Origin: Candidatus Harrisonbacteria bacterium | GTDB lineage: Bacteria; Patescibacteriota; Minisyncoccia; UBA6257; 1-14-0-10-44-23 | DNA: 16,690 nt | Assembly (NCBI GenBank): GCA_023244975.1 | Contig: JAHFLG010000021.1 | Span: forward strand, 1 to 16,690 | Direction: 5' to 3' | Shown: positions 6,689-12,444 of the stretch, one piece after another | Position numbering within the stretch: position 1 is the stretch's first letter | How the letters are laid out: every line of letters begins with the position of its first letter | Position numbers and translations under genes: made by a program | The notes under the pieces: model-generated | Told to the model about the DNA's origin: nothing | Database searches by the model: none | The model's input: only the letters and a program-made list of their open reading frames with translations

Positions 6689-7123
6689 ATGAGACTGAGA
6701 GGTTGGTTTGTTGGTTTGATGATTGTTGGTGCTCTTGCTGCGACTCCCGCGTACGCGGCGGATTCAGGGAAGTCTTTTTTTGATTCTCTGGATCAGTATA
6801 TGCATAACGTGAGCGAGGTTCTTAAAATTAAAAAAGCGGCGATTGAAATTGAGCTTCAGGCGGTAGAAGGTCAAGAGTGGGCTACGACGCAAAGTCAGAT
6901 CGGCCAGCTCATCAACGACGCCGTAGGCACCAAAAACTTTGTTCCCGCGACAAAGCCTCAGGGGACTATTATTGATACTCTCAAACGCATTGGAATCCAA
7001 CTCTATCTCTATCTGCTCGTTATGCTGATATATATTGTCGATCACCCGGTGCTGAGGTATATTGCGCTTGCTATTATCGCTCTAATTCTGATACGGTTTG
7101 TGGTGCGCCTCTTGCGCCACTAA
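6689..7123 (+). CDS. Exported protein with C-terminal membrane hairpin, unknown function
   Basis: The 144-aa product has a signal peptide with an AYA cleavage site (after residue 23). An extracytoplasmic helical region of about 75 residues follows (FFDSLDQYMHNVSEVLKIKKAA and on). Two closely spaced hydrophobic segments, about 101-117 (IGIQLYLYLLVMLIYIV) and 123-140 (RYIALAIIALILIRFVVR), form the C-terminus, which ends in basic RLLRH. The ATG directly follows the previous TAA, and its own TAA directly precedes the dus ATG, so translation is probably coupled. The arrangement resembles small hypothetical membrane proteins next to secretion or pilus genes in CPR genomes, but no motif supports a specific function. 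Confidence 0.75.
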   Translation: MRLRGWFVGLMIVGALAATPAYAADSGKSFFDSLDQYMHNVSEVLKIKKAAIEIELQAVEGQEWATTQSQIGQLINDAVGTKNFVPATKPQGTIIDTLKRIGIQLYLYLLVMLIYIVDHPVLRYIALAIIALILIRFVVRLLRH

Positions 7124-8101
7124 ATGATCAAAGGTTTCTGGGAAACATTAAAAAAGCCGATATTTGTTCTGGCGCCGATGGCCAACGTCACCGACGCGTC
7201 CTTTCGCCGCATTATCGCAAAGTACGGGAGGCCCGACGTAACGTGGACAGAGTTTGTCTCCTGCGAAGGATTGCTTTCCGAAGGCCGTGAAAAGTTACTC
7301 ATGGATTTTTGGTATAGCGAATCTGAGCGGCCGATTGTGGCGCAGATTTTTGGCGCCAAGCCCGAGCAGTTTTATCAGATTGCGCATCTGTGCCAAGAGC
7401 TGAAGTTTGACGGTATTGATATAAACATGGGCTGCCCAGACAAAGGATTAGTTAAGGGGGGATCGTGTGCGGCTCTTATTCAGACGCCTGAGCTGGCGCA
7501 AAAAATTATTTCTGAAACCAAGCGCGGCGCCGGGCCGCTGCCGGTCTCGGTCAAAACTCGGATTGGGTTTAATAAAAATGAGATCGAGGAGTGGGTGCCG
7601 GCTCTTCTTGGAACCGGGATCGCCGCACTCACTATGCATCTGCGCACGCGCAAAGAGTTGAGTTTAGTTCCGGCTCACTGGGAGCTGATGACCAGCATCG
7701 TTGCTCTGCGAAATCAGCATAGTCCGGCGACCGTGCTGCTTGGGAACGGAGACGTGAAGGATATTGCGGAGGCTCGTAGCAAAGTAGAGCAGTATGGTAT
7801 TGATGGCGTCATGCTTGGTCGCGGCATCTTTGGCAATCCCTGGTTGTTTGCCGAGAAAAATCCATCGATTGAAGAACGCCTGCGCGTTGCTGTCGAGCAT
7901 ACCAAATTATTTGCGGAATTGTATTCTTCTGTCATTCCCGCGAAGGCGGGAATCCAGTGGACTAAGCCCTTCGATCTGATGAAAAAGCATTTTAAGGCCT
8001 ATATAAACGGGTTCGACGGAGCCAAAGAGCTGCGGGTCAACATGATGGGGGCAGAGACTTCGGAAGAAATCGAAACTATAGTAAAGGAGTTTTTAAAGTA
8101 G
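7124..8101 (+). CDS. tRNA-dihydrouridine synthase
   Basis: This FMN- and NADPH-dependent enzyme reduces uridine to dihydrouridine in tRNA. The 325-aa protein shows the family landmarks: VLAPMANVTDASFR at the N-terminus, QIFGAKPEQF, DINMGCPDKG with the catalytic Cys at about 104, GGSCAALI, VSVKTRIG (Lys about 144), MHLRTRKE, LLGNGDV, and GVMLGRGIFGNPWLF, followed by the C-terminal RNA-binding helices (FDLMKKHFKAYINGF). Which subfamily (DusA, B or C) cannot be settled, so no symbol is given. A palindromic repeat adds about ten residues (SVIPAKAGIQ) between the barrel and the C-terminal helices. It is the last gene of the 5687-8101 run, and the TAG stop is five bases before the closing hairpin of island B. 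Confidence 0.95.
   Translation: MIKGFWETLKKPIFVLAPMANVTDASFRRIIAKYGRPDVTWTEFVSCEGLLSEGREKLLMDFWYSESERPIVAQIFGAKPEQFYQIAHLCQELKFDGIDINMGCPDKGLVKGGSCAALIQTPELAQKIISETKRGAGPLPVSVKTRIGFNKNEIEEWVPALLGTGIAALTMHLRTRKELSLVPAHWELMTSIVALRNQHSPATVLLGNGDVKDIAEARSKVEQYGIDGVMLGRGIFGNPWLFAEKNPSIEERLRVAVEHTKLFAELYSSVIPAKAGIQWTKPFDLMKKHFKAYINGFDGAKELRVNMMGAETSEEIETIVKEFLK
7931..7957. repeat. REP-like palindromic repeat inside dus (copy 1)
   Basis: Stem ATTCCCGC (7934-7941) and GCGGGAAT (7946-7953) with a GAAG loop, flanked by GTC and CCAG. Read in frame it gives VIPAKAGIQ. Copy 2 lies in the helicase-nuclease gene (10683-10710). A stem pair differs compensatingly between the copies (T-A here, C-G there). Repeats of this sequence type are widespread in bacterial genomes, where the translated string VIPAKAGIQ is a familiar signature. 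Confidence 0.9.
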
Positions 8102-8106
8102 AAACG

Positions 8107-8148
8107 GCCCACGCGCACCAGGAACGTCCTGATGATTTTCGCGTGGGC
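8107..8148 (-). terminator. Closing hairpin of island B
   Basis: A 9-bp stem, GCCCACGCG (8107-8115) with CGCGTGGGC (8140-8148), encloses a second small stem, CAGGA/TCCTG (8119-8131). On the minus strand it follows the TAA of the 80-aa gene and is followed by a T-containing stretch (GTTTCTACTTT). It may also stop transcription coming from dus. Confidence 0.65.
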
Positions 8149-8177
8149 ACGTCGTTCTGCGTCGCCGAGGGTGAGTC

Positions 8178-8420
8178 TTAGTCCTCGGCGTCGCGCGCGT
8201 AGTCCAGATACGCCGTCAGCTCGTCGAGCTTGATGCCGACTTCGCTGGCGACGATTCCCATCCTCATGGGGAGATCATCCATCACCAGCGCGATCCGGCG
8301 ATCTTCCGAAATGGCGTTGCCTCCAGGGAGCTTGAGTCCCTTCACCATGAGGAACGCATTCACGGCTGCACGAACCCTCCGTGTGATCTCGTGATCCTTC
8401 GTTAACGTCTGGGTGGTCAT
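8178..8420 (-). CDS. 80-aa protein of unknown function (island B)
   Basis: The start MTTQTLTKDHEITRRV is fixed by a strong Shine-Dalgarno sequence (GGAGGAAG about six bases upstream); an in-frame ATG further upstream is rejected. The product is soluble and mostly helical, with a central LKLPGGNAISEDRRIALVMDD segment. A C-terminal stretch, MGIVASEVGIKLDELTAYLD, has the rhythm of a helix-turn-helix, so a small DNA-binding protein is possible, but this is weak inference. Base composition is visibly richer in G and C than in dus or the helicase, and the gene opposes both. It has its own promoter (8463-8491), a hairpin leader and a closing hairpin, forming a complete single-gene unit. I do not recognise the family. 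Confidence 0.7.
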   Translation of the reverse strand: MTTQTLTKDHEITRRVRAAVNAFLMVKGLKLPGGNAISEDRRIALVMDDLPMRMGIVASEVGIKLDELTAYLDYARDAED

Positions 8421-8435
8421 GGGCTTCCTCCGTCT

Positions 8436-8454
8436 CGGATCCGGCGCGGATCCG
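8436..8454 (-). promoter_or_regulatory. Hairpin in the island B leader
   Basis: Two copies of the self-complementary octamer CGGATCCG (8436-8443 and 8447-8454), separated by GCG, form a hairpin in the 5' leader just upstream of the ribosome-binding site. Leaders of islands A, C and D also carry hairpins at this position. Confidence 0.5.
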
Positions 8455-8462
8455 CTGACAGT

Positions 8463-8491
8463 ACTATGCAAAACTCACTCAGAGTTGTCAA
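8463..8491 (-). promoter_or_regulatory. Sigma70-type promoter of island B
   Basis: On the minus strand, TTGACA (perfect -35; plus-strand 8486-8491) and CATAGT (-10, four of six; plus-strand 8463-8468) are separated by exactly 17 bp. Transcription would start about 36 bases before the ATG at 8420. The helicase -10 box (TAGGAT, 8502-8507) lies just beyond it on the other strand. Confidence 0.75.
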
Positions 8492-8501
8492 TTTTGCGGA
8501 T

Positions 8502-8507
8502 TAGGAT
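8502..8507 (+). promoter_or_regulatory. -10 box of the helicase-nuclease gene
   Basis: TAGGAT lies eight bases before ATG 8516, the spacing seen upstream of other near-leaderless genes here. No convincing -35 is visible. Confidence 0.4.
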
Positions 8508-8515
8508 ACCGGAGT

Positions 8516-11293
8516 ATGATGGAGAGGATGAAATTTGAGCATGAACTTAAAAAGTTGAATAAACAGCAGCGGAAGGCCGTCGAAGCTACCCAGGGCCCGG
8601 TGATGGTTATTGCCGGGCCGGGCACGGGCAAGACGCAGATACTGACGCTTCGCATTGCCAATATTTTACAAAAGACCGACACGCCGCCGGAAAGTATTTT
8701 GGCACTCACCTTTACCGAGTCAGCCGCCACCGAGATGCGTAAGCGACTTCTGGAGATGATCGGCGCTGTTGCATATCGGGTTTCCATTAAAACTATCCAT
8801 GGGTTTTGCAATGAGGTTATTCAGAATTATCCGGACGCCTTCCCGATGATCGCCGGCGAGCAGTCTCTTTCCGAAGTTGAGCAGATCCAGCTTGTCCGCG
8901 CCATGCTCGAGACGAGCCGCCAGCGTTTTGCGCGTGATATTGTCAGCTCGATTAGCGAACTCAAGCGAGAAGGGTTTAGCCCGAAAGACGTGGCCGAGTA
9001 CGAGGAGCTTTCGCAGCTGTACGCCGCCTATCAAAAACAACTTCAGCGCACCGGCCGCTATGACTATGATGATATGGTCTTGTCGGTCGCCCAGGTGCTG
9101 CGCAAGAACCGCAATTTGCGACTCAGTTTGCAGGAGCAGTATCTCTATATATTAGTAGACGAGCATCAGGATACTAATCAGAGCCAGAATGAGGTCATTG
9201 AATTATTAGCGGGCGACGATAGTCCGAACATATTTGTGGTGGGCGACGCCAAGCAGGCGATTTACCGGTTTCAGGGCGCGCGTCTGGAGAATTTTTCCTA
9301 TTTTAAAAAGCGTTTCAAACGCGCGGCAGTCATTGCATTGACCGAAAACTATCGCAGTACACAAACTATTTTAGATGGAGCTCTTGATATCGCGCTTCAC
9401 AAAGAGCCTTTGAAATCAAACGTCAAACATCCCCGCATACACATCGGCATCGCGGCGTGCGCGACAAGCACGACCGAGCCGTATGTTGTTGCGCGGCATA
9501 TTCAGGAAAGGATCAGCCCCGCCAAAGGCGGGCAAGGTGGCGTGAAGCCCGAAGACATTGCCGTGTTGTATCGCACTCATAAAGAAGGAGTGGCGCTGGC
9601 GCGGTGGCTTGCAAAGCTGGGTGTTGCGACCTCGGTTGCTGCCGGCGACGACGCGTTTTCAGCTCCTGATGTAAAAAAACTTATTATATTGCTCGAGGCG
9701 GTCGAGGGGTTTGGCGCCGACTATGCGCTCGTGCCCGCGCTGTATCTGGATATGTTTTCTGTTGCACCGCTTGATGTTGCTATACTGATCGACGCGGCGC
9801 GGGGCGAGCGTCGGACCGTCTTCAGTTTAGTGCGCGACAAAAGGATTTTGGAAAAAATCATTCCGCATTCTGCGGCTGCCGTCTTTGCACTGTATCAGCA
9901 ACTCTCGCTCTGGAAGGCACTGAGTAAAAATTTCAGCCTGATGCCGATGTTTGAAGAGGTGGTGAGAAGAACGGGACTGATCTCCGCCGGCAGTGCACTT
10001 TTTTCAGAGCTCCGGGATTTGATCGCGCGGCGTCGATCTACGACGCTGGAAGATTTTCTGGCGCATCTGGAGGTCATGCGCGACCACCGGGTCGGTATGA
10101 AGTTACAAGTTGCAAGTGATAAGTCGCAAGGGGTTCAACTGATGACCGCGCATAAAGCCAAAGGATTGGAGTTTGATTATGTATACATTGTTGGCGCGAC
10201 CGCGAACCAGTGGGAGGCTCGGCGCAGTCGCAACGTGTTTCGATTTATTAAGCAGGGAAAAGATGAGGAGAGTGAAAGAAATTTATTGTATGTTGCTCTG
10301 ACGCGTGCCCGCAAAGAGGCGATTATTTCCTATGCAGTGGCAAGTGCTGATGGCAAGGAGCAGTTTGTGAGCGCTTTTGTTGAGTCTATCCGGCCGGAGC
10401 TTAAAAAAGAAGTTTCAATTGAAGCCTTTGAGCAGGAACTACTTCAACATCCTGAAGTTGAGTTTAAAGAGGCTGTCTTAGCGGCACCGGAAAAAGAAAA
10501 AGAATTCTTCCGTAAGCGTTTTCTAGAAAAAGGTTTGTCGGTTTCCGCGCTTAATAACTATCTGGAGTGTCCTACTAAATTTTATTTTCTGAACATGGTC
10601 GGCCTGTCCGAGGCACCCAACGCCAAGGCGCAGGCCGGCAACGCCGCGCACGGCGCACTCAAATATGCGGTTGAGTCCATCTGTCATCCCCGCGAAGGCG
10701 GGGATCCAGTCTCTAGAAAAGATTTCCTTTCCCGTTTTGCTTTTCTACTTTCCGGCGAACCAATGCGAGAGATTGATTATAAAGAAGCTTTGAAAAAAGG
10801 CGAGCGGGCGCTCAGTGCATATTACGATGCGAATCATAAGACTTGGAACGCGAACATGAAGCCAGAGTTTCCAATCGATGGCGTGAAAATAGACGATATT
10901 CCGGTGCGTGGCCGGCTCGACAGAATAGATATTCTTGATGATGGCCGCGTGCGGGTTATTGATTACAAATTTAAAAAGCCAATGACTCGCAATGAGATTC
11001 TTGGCAAAACTAAAAATTCCGACGGTAATTATTATCGTCAGCTGACATTTTATAAACTACTGATTGAAAAGGGGACGAAGTGGAAGATGCAAGATGCAAT
11101 ACTTGATTTTCTGGAACCTGATGCAAAATCCAGATTCAAACAAGAAGTGTTTGCGCCATCAGCCGAAGAAGTCAAAGAGCTCGAAGTGCTCATCAAAAAA
11201 GTCTCAAAAGAAATCCTCACTGGCGAACCCTGGATCAAATCGTGCGGAGAATCTGATTGTAAGTATTGTGAGCTGCGAAAATTGATGAACTAA
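8516..11293 (+). CDS. UvrD/PcrA-type helicase fused to a RecB/AddB-type Fe-S nuclease
   Basis: This 925-aa SF1A helicase-nuclease probably unwinds and resects DNA ends in recombinational repair. Helicase motifs: Walker A AGPGTGKT (33-40), LALTFTESAATEM, IKTIHGFC, Walker B VDEHQD (about 214-219; Glu intact), VVGDAKQAIYRFQGA (241-255), LTENYRST (about 276), QLMTAHKAKGLEF (about 541-553), and LLYVALTRARKEA. The C-terminal nuclease has GRLDRID and VIDYKF (about 801-818) with a following YRQLTFYKLLIE. Four Cys, C685 (CPTKFYF), C910, C915 and C918 (CGESDCKYC), match the Fe-S staple of AddB-like nucleases. Three or four short repeats lie in frame in non-catalytic regions. Starts at 8516 or 8519 are equally possible. 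It is flanked by islands B and C. Confidence 0.95.
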   Translation: MMERMKFEHELKKLNKQQRKAVEATQGPVMVIAGPGTGKTQILTLRIANILQKTDTPPESILALTFTESAATEMRKRLLEMIGAVAYRVSIKTIHGFCNEVIQNYPDAFPMIAGEQSLSEVEQIQLVRAMLETSRQRFARDIVSSISELKREGFSPKDVAEYEELSQLYAAYQKQLQRTGRYDYDDMVLSVAQVLRKNRNLRLSLQEQYLYILVDEHQDTNQSQNEVIELLAGDDSPNIFVVGDAKQAIYRFQGARLENFSYFKKRFKRAAVIALTENYRSTQTILDGALDIALHKEPLKSNVKHPRIHIGIAACATSTTEPYVVARHIQERISPAKGGQGGVKPEDIAVLYRTHKEGVALARWLAKLGVATSVAAGDDAFSAPDVKKLIILLEAVEGFGADYALVPALYLDMFSVAPLDVAILIDAARGERRTVFSLVRDKRILEKIIPHSAAAVFALYQQLSLWKALSKNFSLMPMFEEVVRRTGLISAGSALFSELRDLIARRRSTTLEDFLAHLEVMRDHRVGMKLQVASDKSQGVQLMTAHKAKGLEFDYVYIVGATANQWEARRSRNVFRFIKQGKDEESERNLLYVALTRARKEAIISYAVASADGKEQFVSAFVESIRPELKKEVSIEAFEQELLQHPEVEFKEAVLAAPEKEKEFFRKRFLEKGLSVSALNNYLECPTKFYFLNMVGLSEAPNAKAQAGNAAHGALKYAVESICHPREGGDPVSRKDFLSRFAFLLSGEPMREIDYKEALKKGERALSAYYDANHKTWNANMKPEFPIDGVKIDDIPVRGRLDRIDILDDGRVRVIDYKFKKPMTRNEILGKTKNSDGNYYRQLTFYKLLIEKGTKWKMQDAILDFLEPDAKSRFKQEVFAPSAEEVKELEVLIKKVSKEILTGEPWIKSCGESDCKYCELRKLMN
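9518..9532. repeat. CCGCC-AAA-GGCGG palindrome in the helicase-nuclease gene
   Basis: CCCGCC-aaa-GGCGGG, read as PAKGG within RISPAKGGQGGVKPEDIA, in a variable linker before the conserved DIAVLYRT strand. A matching copy, with one stem pair changed compensatingly, is in the cyclase gene (12325-12339) and is read in the same register. Confidence 0.65.
10100..10127. repeat. Four imperfect AAGTNNN heptamers in the helicase-nuclease gene
   Basis: AAGTTAC, AAGTTGC, AAGTGAT and AAGTCGC follow each other with exact 7-bp periodicity. They encode KLQVASDKSQG in the variable loop just before the helicase motif QLMTAHKAKGLEF. Because 7 is not a multiple of 3, each unit is read in a different frame. Confidence 0.65.
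10683..10710. repeat. REP-like palindromic repeat inside the helicase-nuclease gene (copy 2)
   Basis: Stem ATCCCCGC (10686-10693) and GCGGGGAT (10698-10705) with a GAAG loop, flanked by GTC and CCAGT as in the dus copy. Here the frame differs, giving CHPREGGDPV instead of VIPAKAGIQ. It lies between the first Fe-S cysteine region and the nuclease core. Confidence 0.9.
11084..11097. repeat. Tandem AAGATGC heptamer (two copies)
   Basis: Two exact copies of AAGATGC lie within the nuclease domain region encoding KWKMQDAILDF. It is a second heptamer repeat in the same gene. Two copies alone could be chance. Confidence 0.4.
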
Positions 11294-11301
11294 AATGAGT
11301 T

Positions 11302-11337
11302 GCGCCCGCGAAGTCCACCGAAGGACGACGCGGGCGC
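11302..11337 (-). terminator. Closing hairpin of island C
   Basis: A 9-bp perfect stem, GCGCCCGCG (11302-11310) with CGCGGGCGC (11329-11337), contains an inner stem GTCC/GGAC (11313-11326). It lies eight bases after the helicase-nuclease stop and downstream of the lipoprotein gene on the minus strand. The U-tract is weak (CTCATTTTAG). Confidence 0.6.
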
Positions 11338-11363
11338 GAGACGAGGAGGAGTGGCCGGGGCGG

Positions 11364-11678
11364 CTACTTGGGCATGAGGACGGCCTCGTGCCCGATCTGG
11401 ACCACCTGGAGCTCGACTGACTCCACCTTTGTGACGACGCCTCCCAGGCCGATCGTCACGACGTGGGGCTTGCCCGTCTTGCCTGCCGCGATGAGCTTCT
11501 GCTGCATGGCGGCGGGTTGACTCTTCCACGGCAGCTCCACGAGGATGCAGCCGTCGCCGGCGGAGTCGAAGTCGACCTTGGTCGTCAGCTCGACCTGGGG
11601 CACGGGCGCCGCCGACTTGATGGTGGAGCTGCAGGCGGCGAGACAGGCGGCGGCGAGAACGAGGGGAGCGAAACGCAT
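11364..11678 (-). CDS. Small lipoprotein of unknown function (island C)
   Basis: The 104-aa product has a lipoprotein signal peptide: MRFAPLVLAAACLAACSST, with a lipobox LAAC giving Cys16 as the likely acylated residue (Cys12 is an alternative). The mature part is about 88 residues, beta-rich and without further membrane segments. It contains VELTTKVDFDSAGDGCILVELPW and a repetitive Val-rich end, VVTIGLGGVVTKVESVELQVVQIG. The start is supported by AAGGAAGG about four to five bases upstream. Composition is strongly GC-rich compared with the genes on both sides, and the style is more like a diderm or proteobacterial small lipoprotein than its neighbours. A promoter and a closing hairpin frame it as a single-gene unit. 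I do not recognise a family. Confidence 0.7.
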   Translation of the reverse strand: MRFAPLVLAAACLAACSSTIKSAAPVPQVELTTKVDFDSAGDGCILVELPWKSQPAAMQQKLIAAGKTGKPHVVTIGLGGVVTKVESVELQVVQIGHEAVLMPK

Positions 11679-11711
11679 GGGCCTTCCTTGGTCAGAGATT
11701 CTTGCCCGATA

Positions 11712-11724
11712 CGCCCCTGTGGCG
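11712..11724 (-). promoter_or_regulatory. Small hairpin in the island C leader
   Basis: CGCC (11712-11715) and GGCG (11721-11724) with a 5-base loop form a short hairpin in the leader between the promoter and the ribosome-binding site. It is weaker than the leader hairpins of islands A and B. Confidence 0.3.
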
Positions 11725-11737
11725 AATGGGTCTAGTA

Positions 11738-11766
11738 TGTATATAGGAAACTAGCTATATTGTAAA
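11738..11766 (-). promoter_or_regulatory. Sigma70-type promoter of island C, overlapping the cyclase -10
   Basis: On the minus strand, TTTACA (-35, five of six; plus-strand 11761-11766) and TATACA (-10, four of six; plus-strand 11738-11743) are separated by exactly 17 bp. The cyclase -10 candidate TATATT (11756-11761, plus) lies inside this promoter, so the two divergent promoters share bases. Confidence 0.6.
11756..11761 (+). promoter_or_regulatory. -10 box of the cyclase gene
   Basis: TATATT with eight bases to the ATG at 11770, implying a leader of one or two bases at most. No ribosome-binding site and no convincing -35 are visible. Confidence 0.45.
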
Positions 11767-11769
11767 TGT

Positions 11770-12423
11770 ATGAAACTGATTGATCTTACGCATACATTCA
11801 CAGCAAGCATGCCGGTGTATCCGGGGGATACGGAGCCGGAGCTGAAGGAGGTGGCGACCGTGGCCAAGGACGGGTTTGGACACTTTTGGATTTCAACGGG
11901 TATGCATGTCGGAACTCATATCGACGCCCCCTTACATTTTATTGAGAATGGGAAAAAGTTGAGCGAGTATCGTGTTGAGAAGTTCATCGGCCGAGGAGTG
12001 TTACTCGACGCTCGAGGCAAAAAGGAGATCGGAGTTGATCTGCTGGACACTGCTTTGACAAGTCAAAGCAGTGGGATTCGGGCTGGAGACATTCTACTTA
12101 TTTATACAGGTATGGATAAAAGGTTTCGCGAGCCGGAGTATTACACTAACTCGCCGGTGCTGACTGAAGAATTTGCCAAGGCGCTTGTGAAGGCCGGCGT
12201 GAAGATGGTGGGTATGGACATGAATGGCCCGGACAAGGAGCCGTTTAATGTGCACAAGATTTTGCTTGGCGCAGATGTGTTAATCATTGAAAATTTAACC
12301 AATCTCGATCAGCTAGCGGAATTTTCCGCCAAAGGCGGACCAGACTCCGGCTGGGAAGTCATTGCGCTGCCCGTGAAATTCGACGCCGAAGCCGCTCCGG
12401 CTCGAGTCATCGCCCGGATATAG
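11770..12423 (+). CDS. Cyclase-family metal hydrolase (kynurenine formamidase-like)
   Basis: The 217-aa protein belongs to the cyclase/kynurenine formamidase family (Pfam Cyclase), whose members are metal-dependent amide or lactone hydrolases. The N-terminus IDLTHTFTASMPVYPGD and the metal-binding motif HVGTHIDAPLHF (about residues 46-57) are diagnostic. DILLIYTGMDKRF, VGMDMNGPD and HKILLGADVLIIENLTNLDQL follow as expected. The substrate cannot be fixed. No other kynurenine pathway gene is present, so a tryptophan-catabolic role should not be assumed. Two palindromes are inserted in frame (12048-12073 and 12325-12339), both in surface-loop positions. It starts eight bases after a -10 box and is followed closely by dinB. 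Confidence 0.92.
   Translation: MKLIDLTHTFTASMPVYPGDTEPELKEVATVAKDGFGHFWISTGMHVGTHIDAPLHFIENGKKLSEYRVEKFIGRGVLLDARGKKEIGVDLLDTALTSQSSGIRAGDILLIYTGMDKRFREPEYYTNSPVLTEEFAKALVKAGVKMVGMDMNGPDKEPFNVHKILLGADVLIIENLTNLDQLAEFSAKGGPDSGWEVIALPVKFDAEAAPARVIARI
12048..12073. repeat. 26-bp near-perfect hairpin palindrome in the cyclase gene
   Basis: Arms CACTGCTTTGAC (12048-12059) and GTCAAAGCAGTG (12062-12073) are perfectly complementary over 12 bp with a 2-base AA spacer. It encodes the DTALTSQSSG loop before the conserved GDILLIYTG strand. Its sequence is unlike the GC-rich palindromes elsewhere in the window, so it is a different repeat type. Confidence 0.8.
12325..12339. repeat. CCGCC-AAA-GGCGG palindrome in the cyclase gene
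   Basis: TCCGCC-aaa-GGCGGA, read as SAKGG within EFSAKGGPDSGWEV. The copy in the helicase-nuclease gene has C-G where this one has T-A at the outer stem pair, so pairing is preserved. Confidence 0.65.
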
Positions 12424-12429
12424 CAGGTG

Positions 12430-12435
12430 TATAAT
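12430..12435 (+). promoter_or_regulatory. Consensus -10 box of dinB
   Basis: A perfect TATAAT lies in the 21-base gap between the cyclase stop and the dinB ATG, nine bases before ATG 12445. This supports a near-leaderless dinB transcript and decides the start against GTG 12427. No LexA-like operator is visible. Confidence 0.6.
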
Positions 12436-12444
12436 GGAAACTCC

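Noticed and set aside
8421..8471. 17-residue N-terminal extension of the island B protein
   Set aside because: It would begin in the promoter and run through the leader hairpin. The internal ATG has a strong ribosome-binding site.
8516..11293. Possible frameshift in the helicase-nuclease because of repeat insertions
   Set aside because: One uninterrupted frame carries all helicase motifs and the complete nuclease and Fe-S motifs, so the gene is intact.
11463..11754. Plus-strand ORFs opposite the lipoprotein gene
   Set aside because: They are antisense shadows in high-GC sequence with no ribosome-binding site or family features. The minus strand has a signal peptide, ribosome-binding site and promoter.
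12427..12444. GTG start for dinB adding six residues
   Set aside because: It overlaps the TATAAT box. ATG 12445 gives the canonical MRIILHLDMDAFFASVE start.
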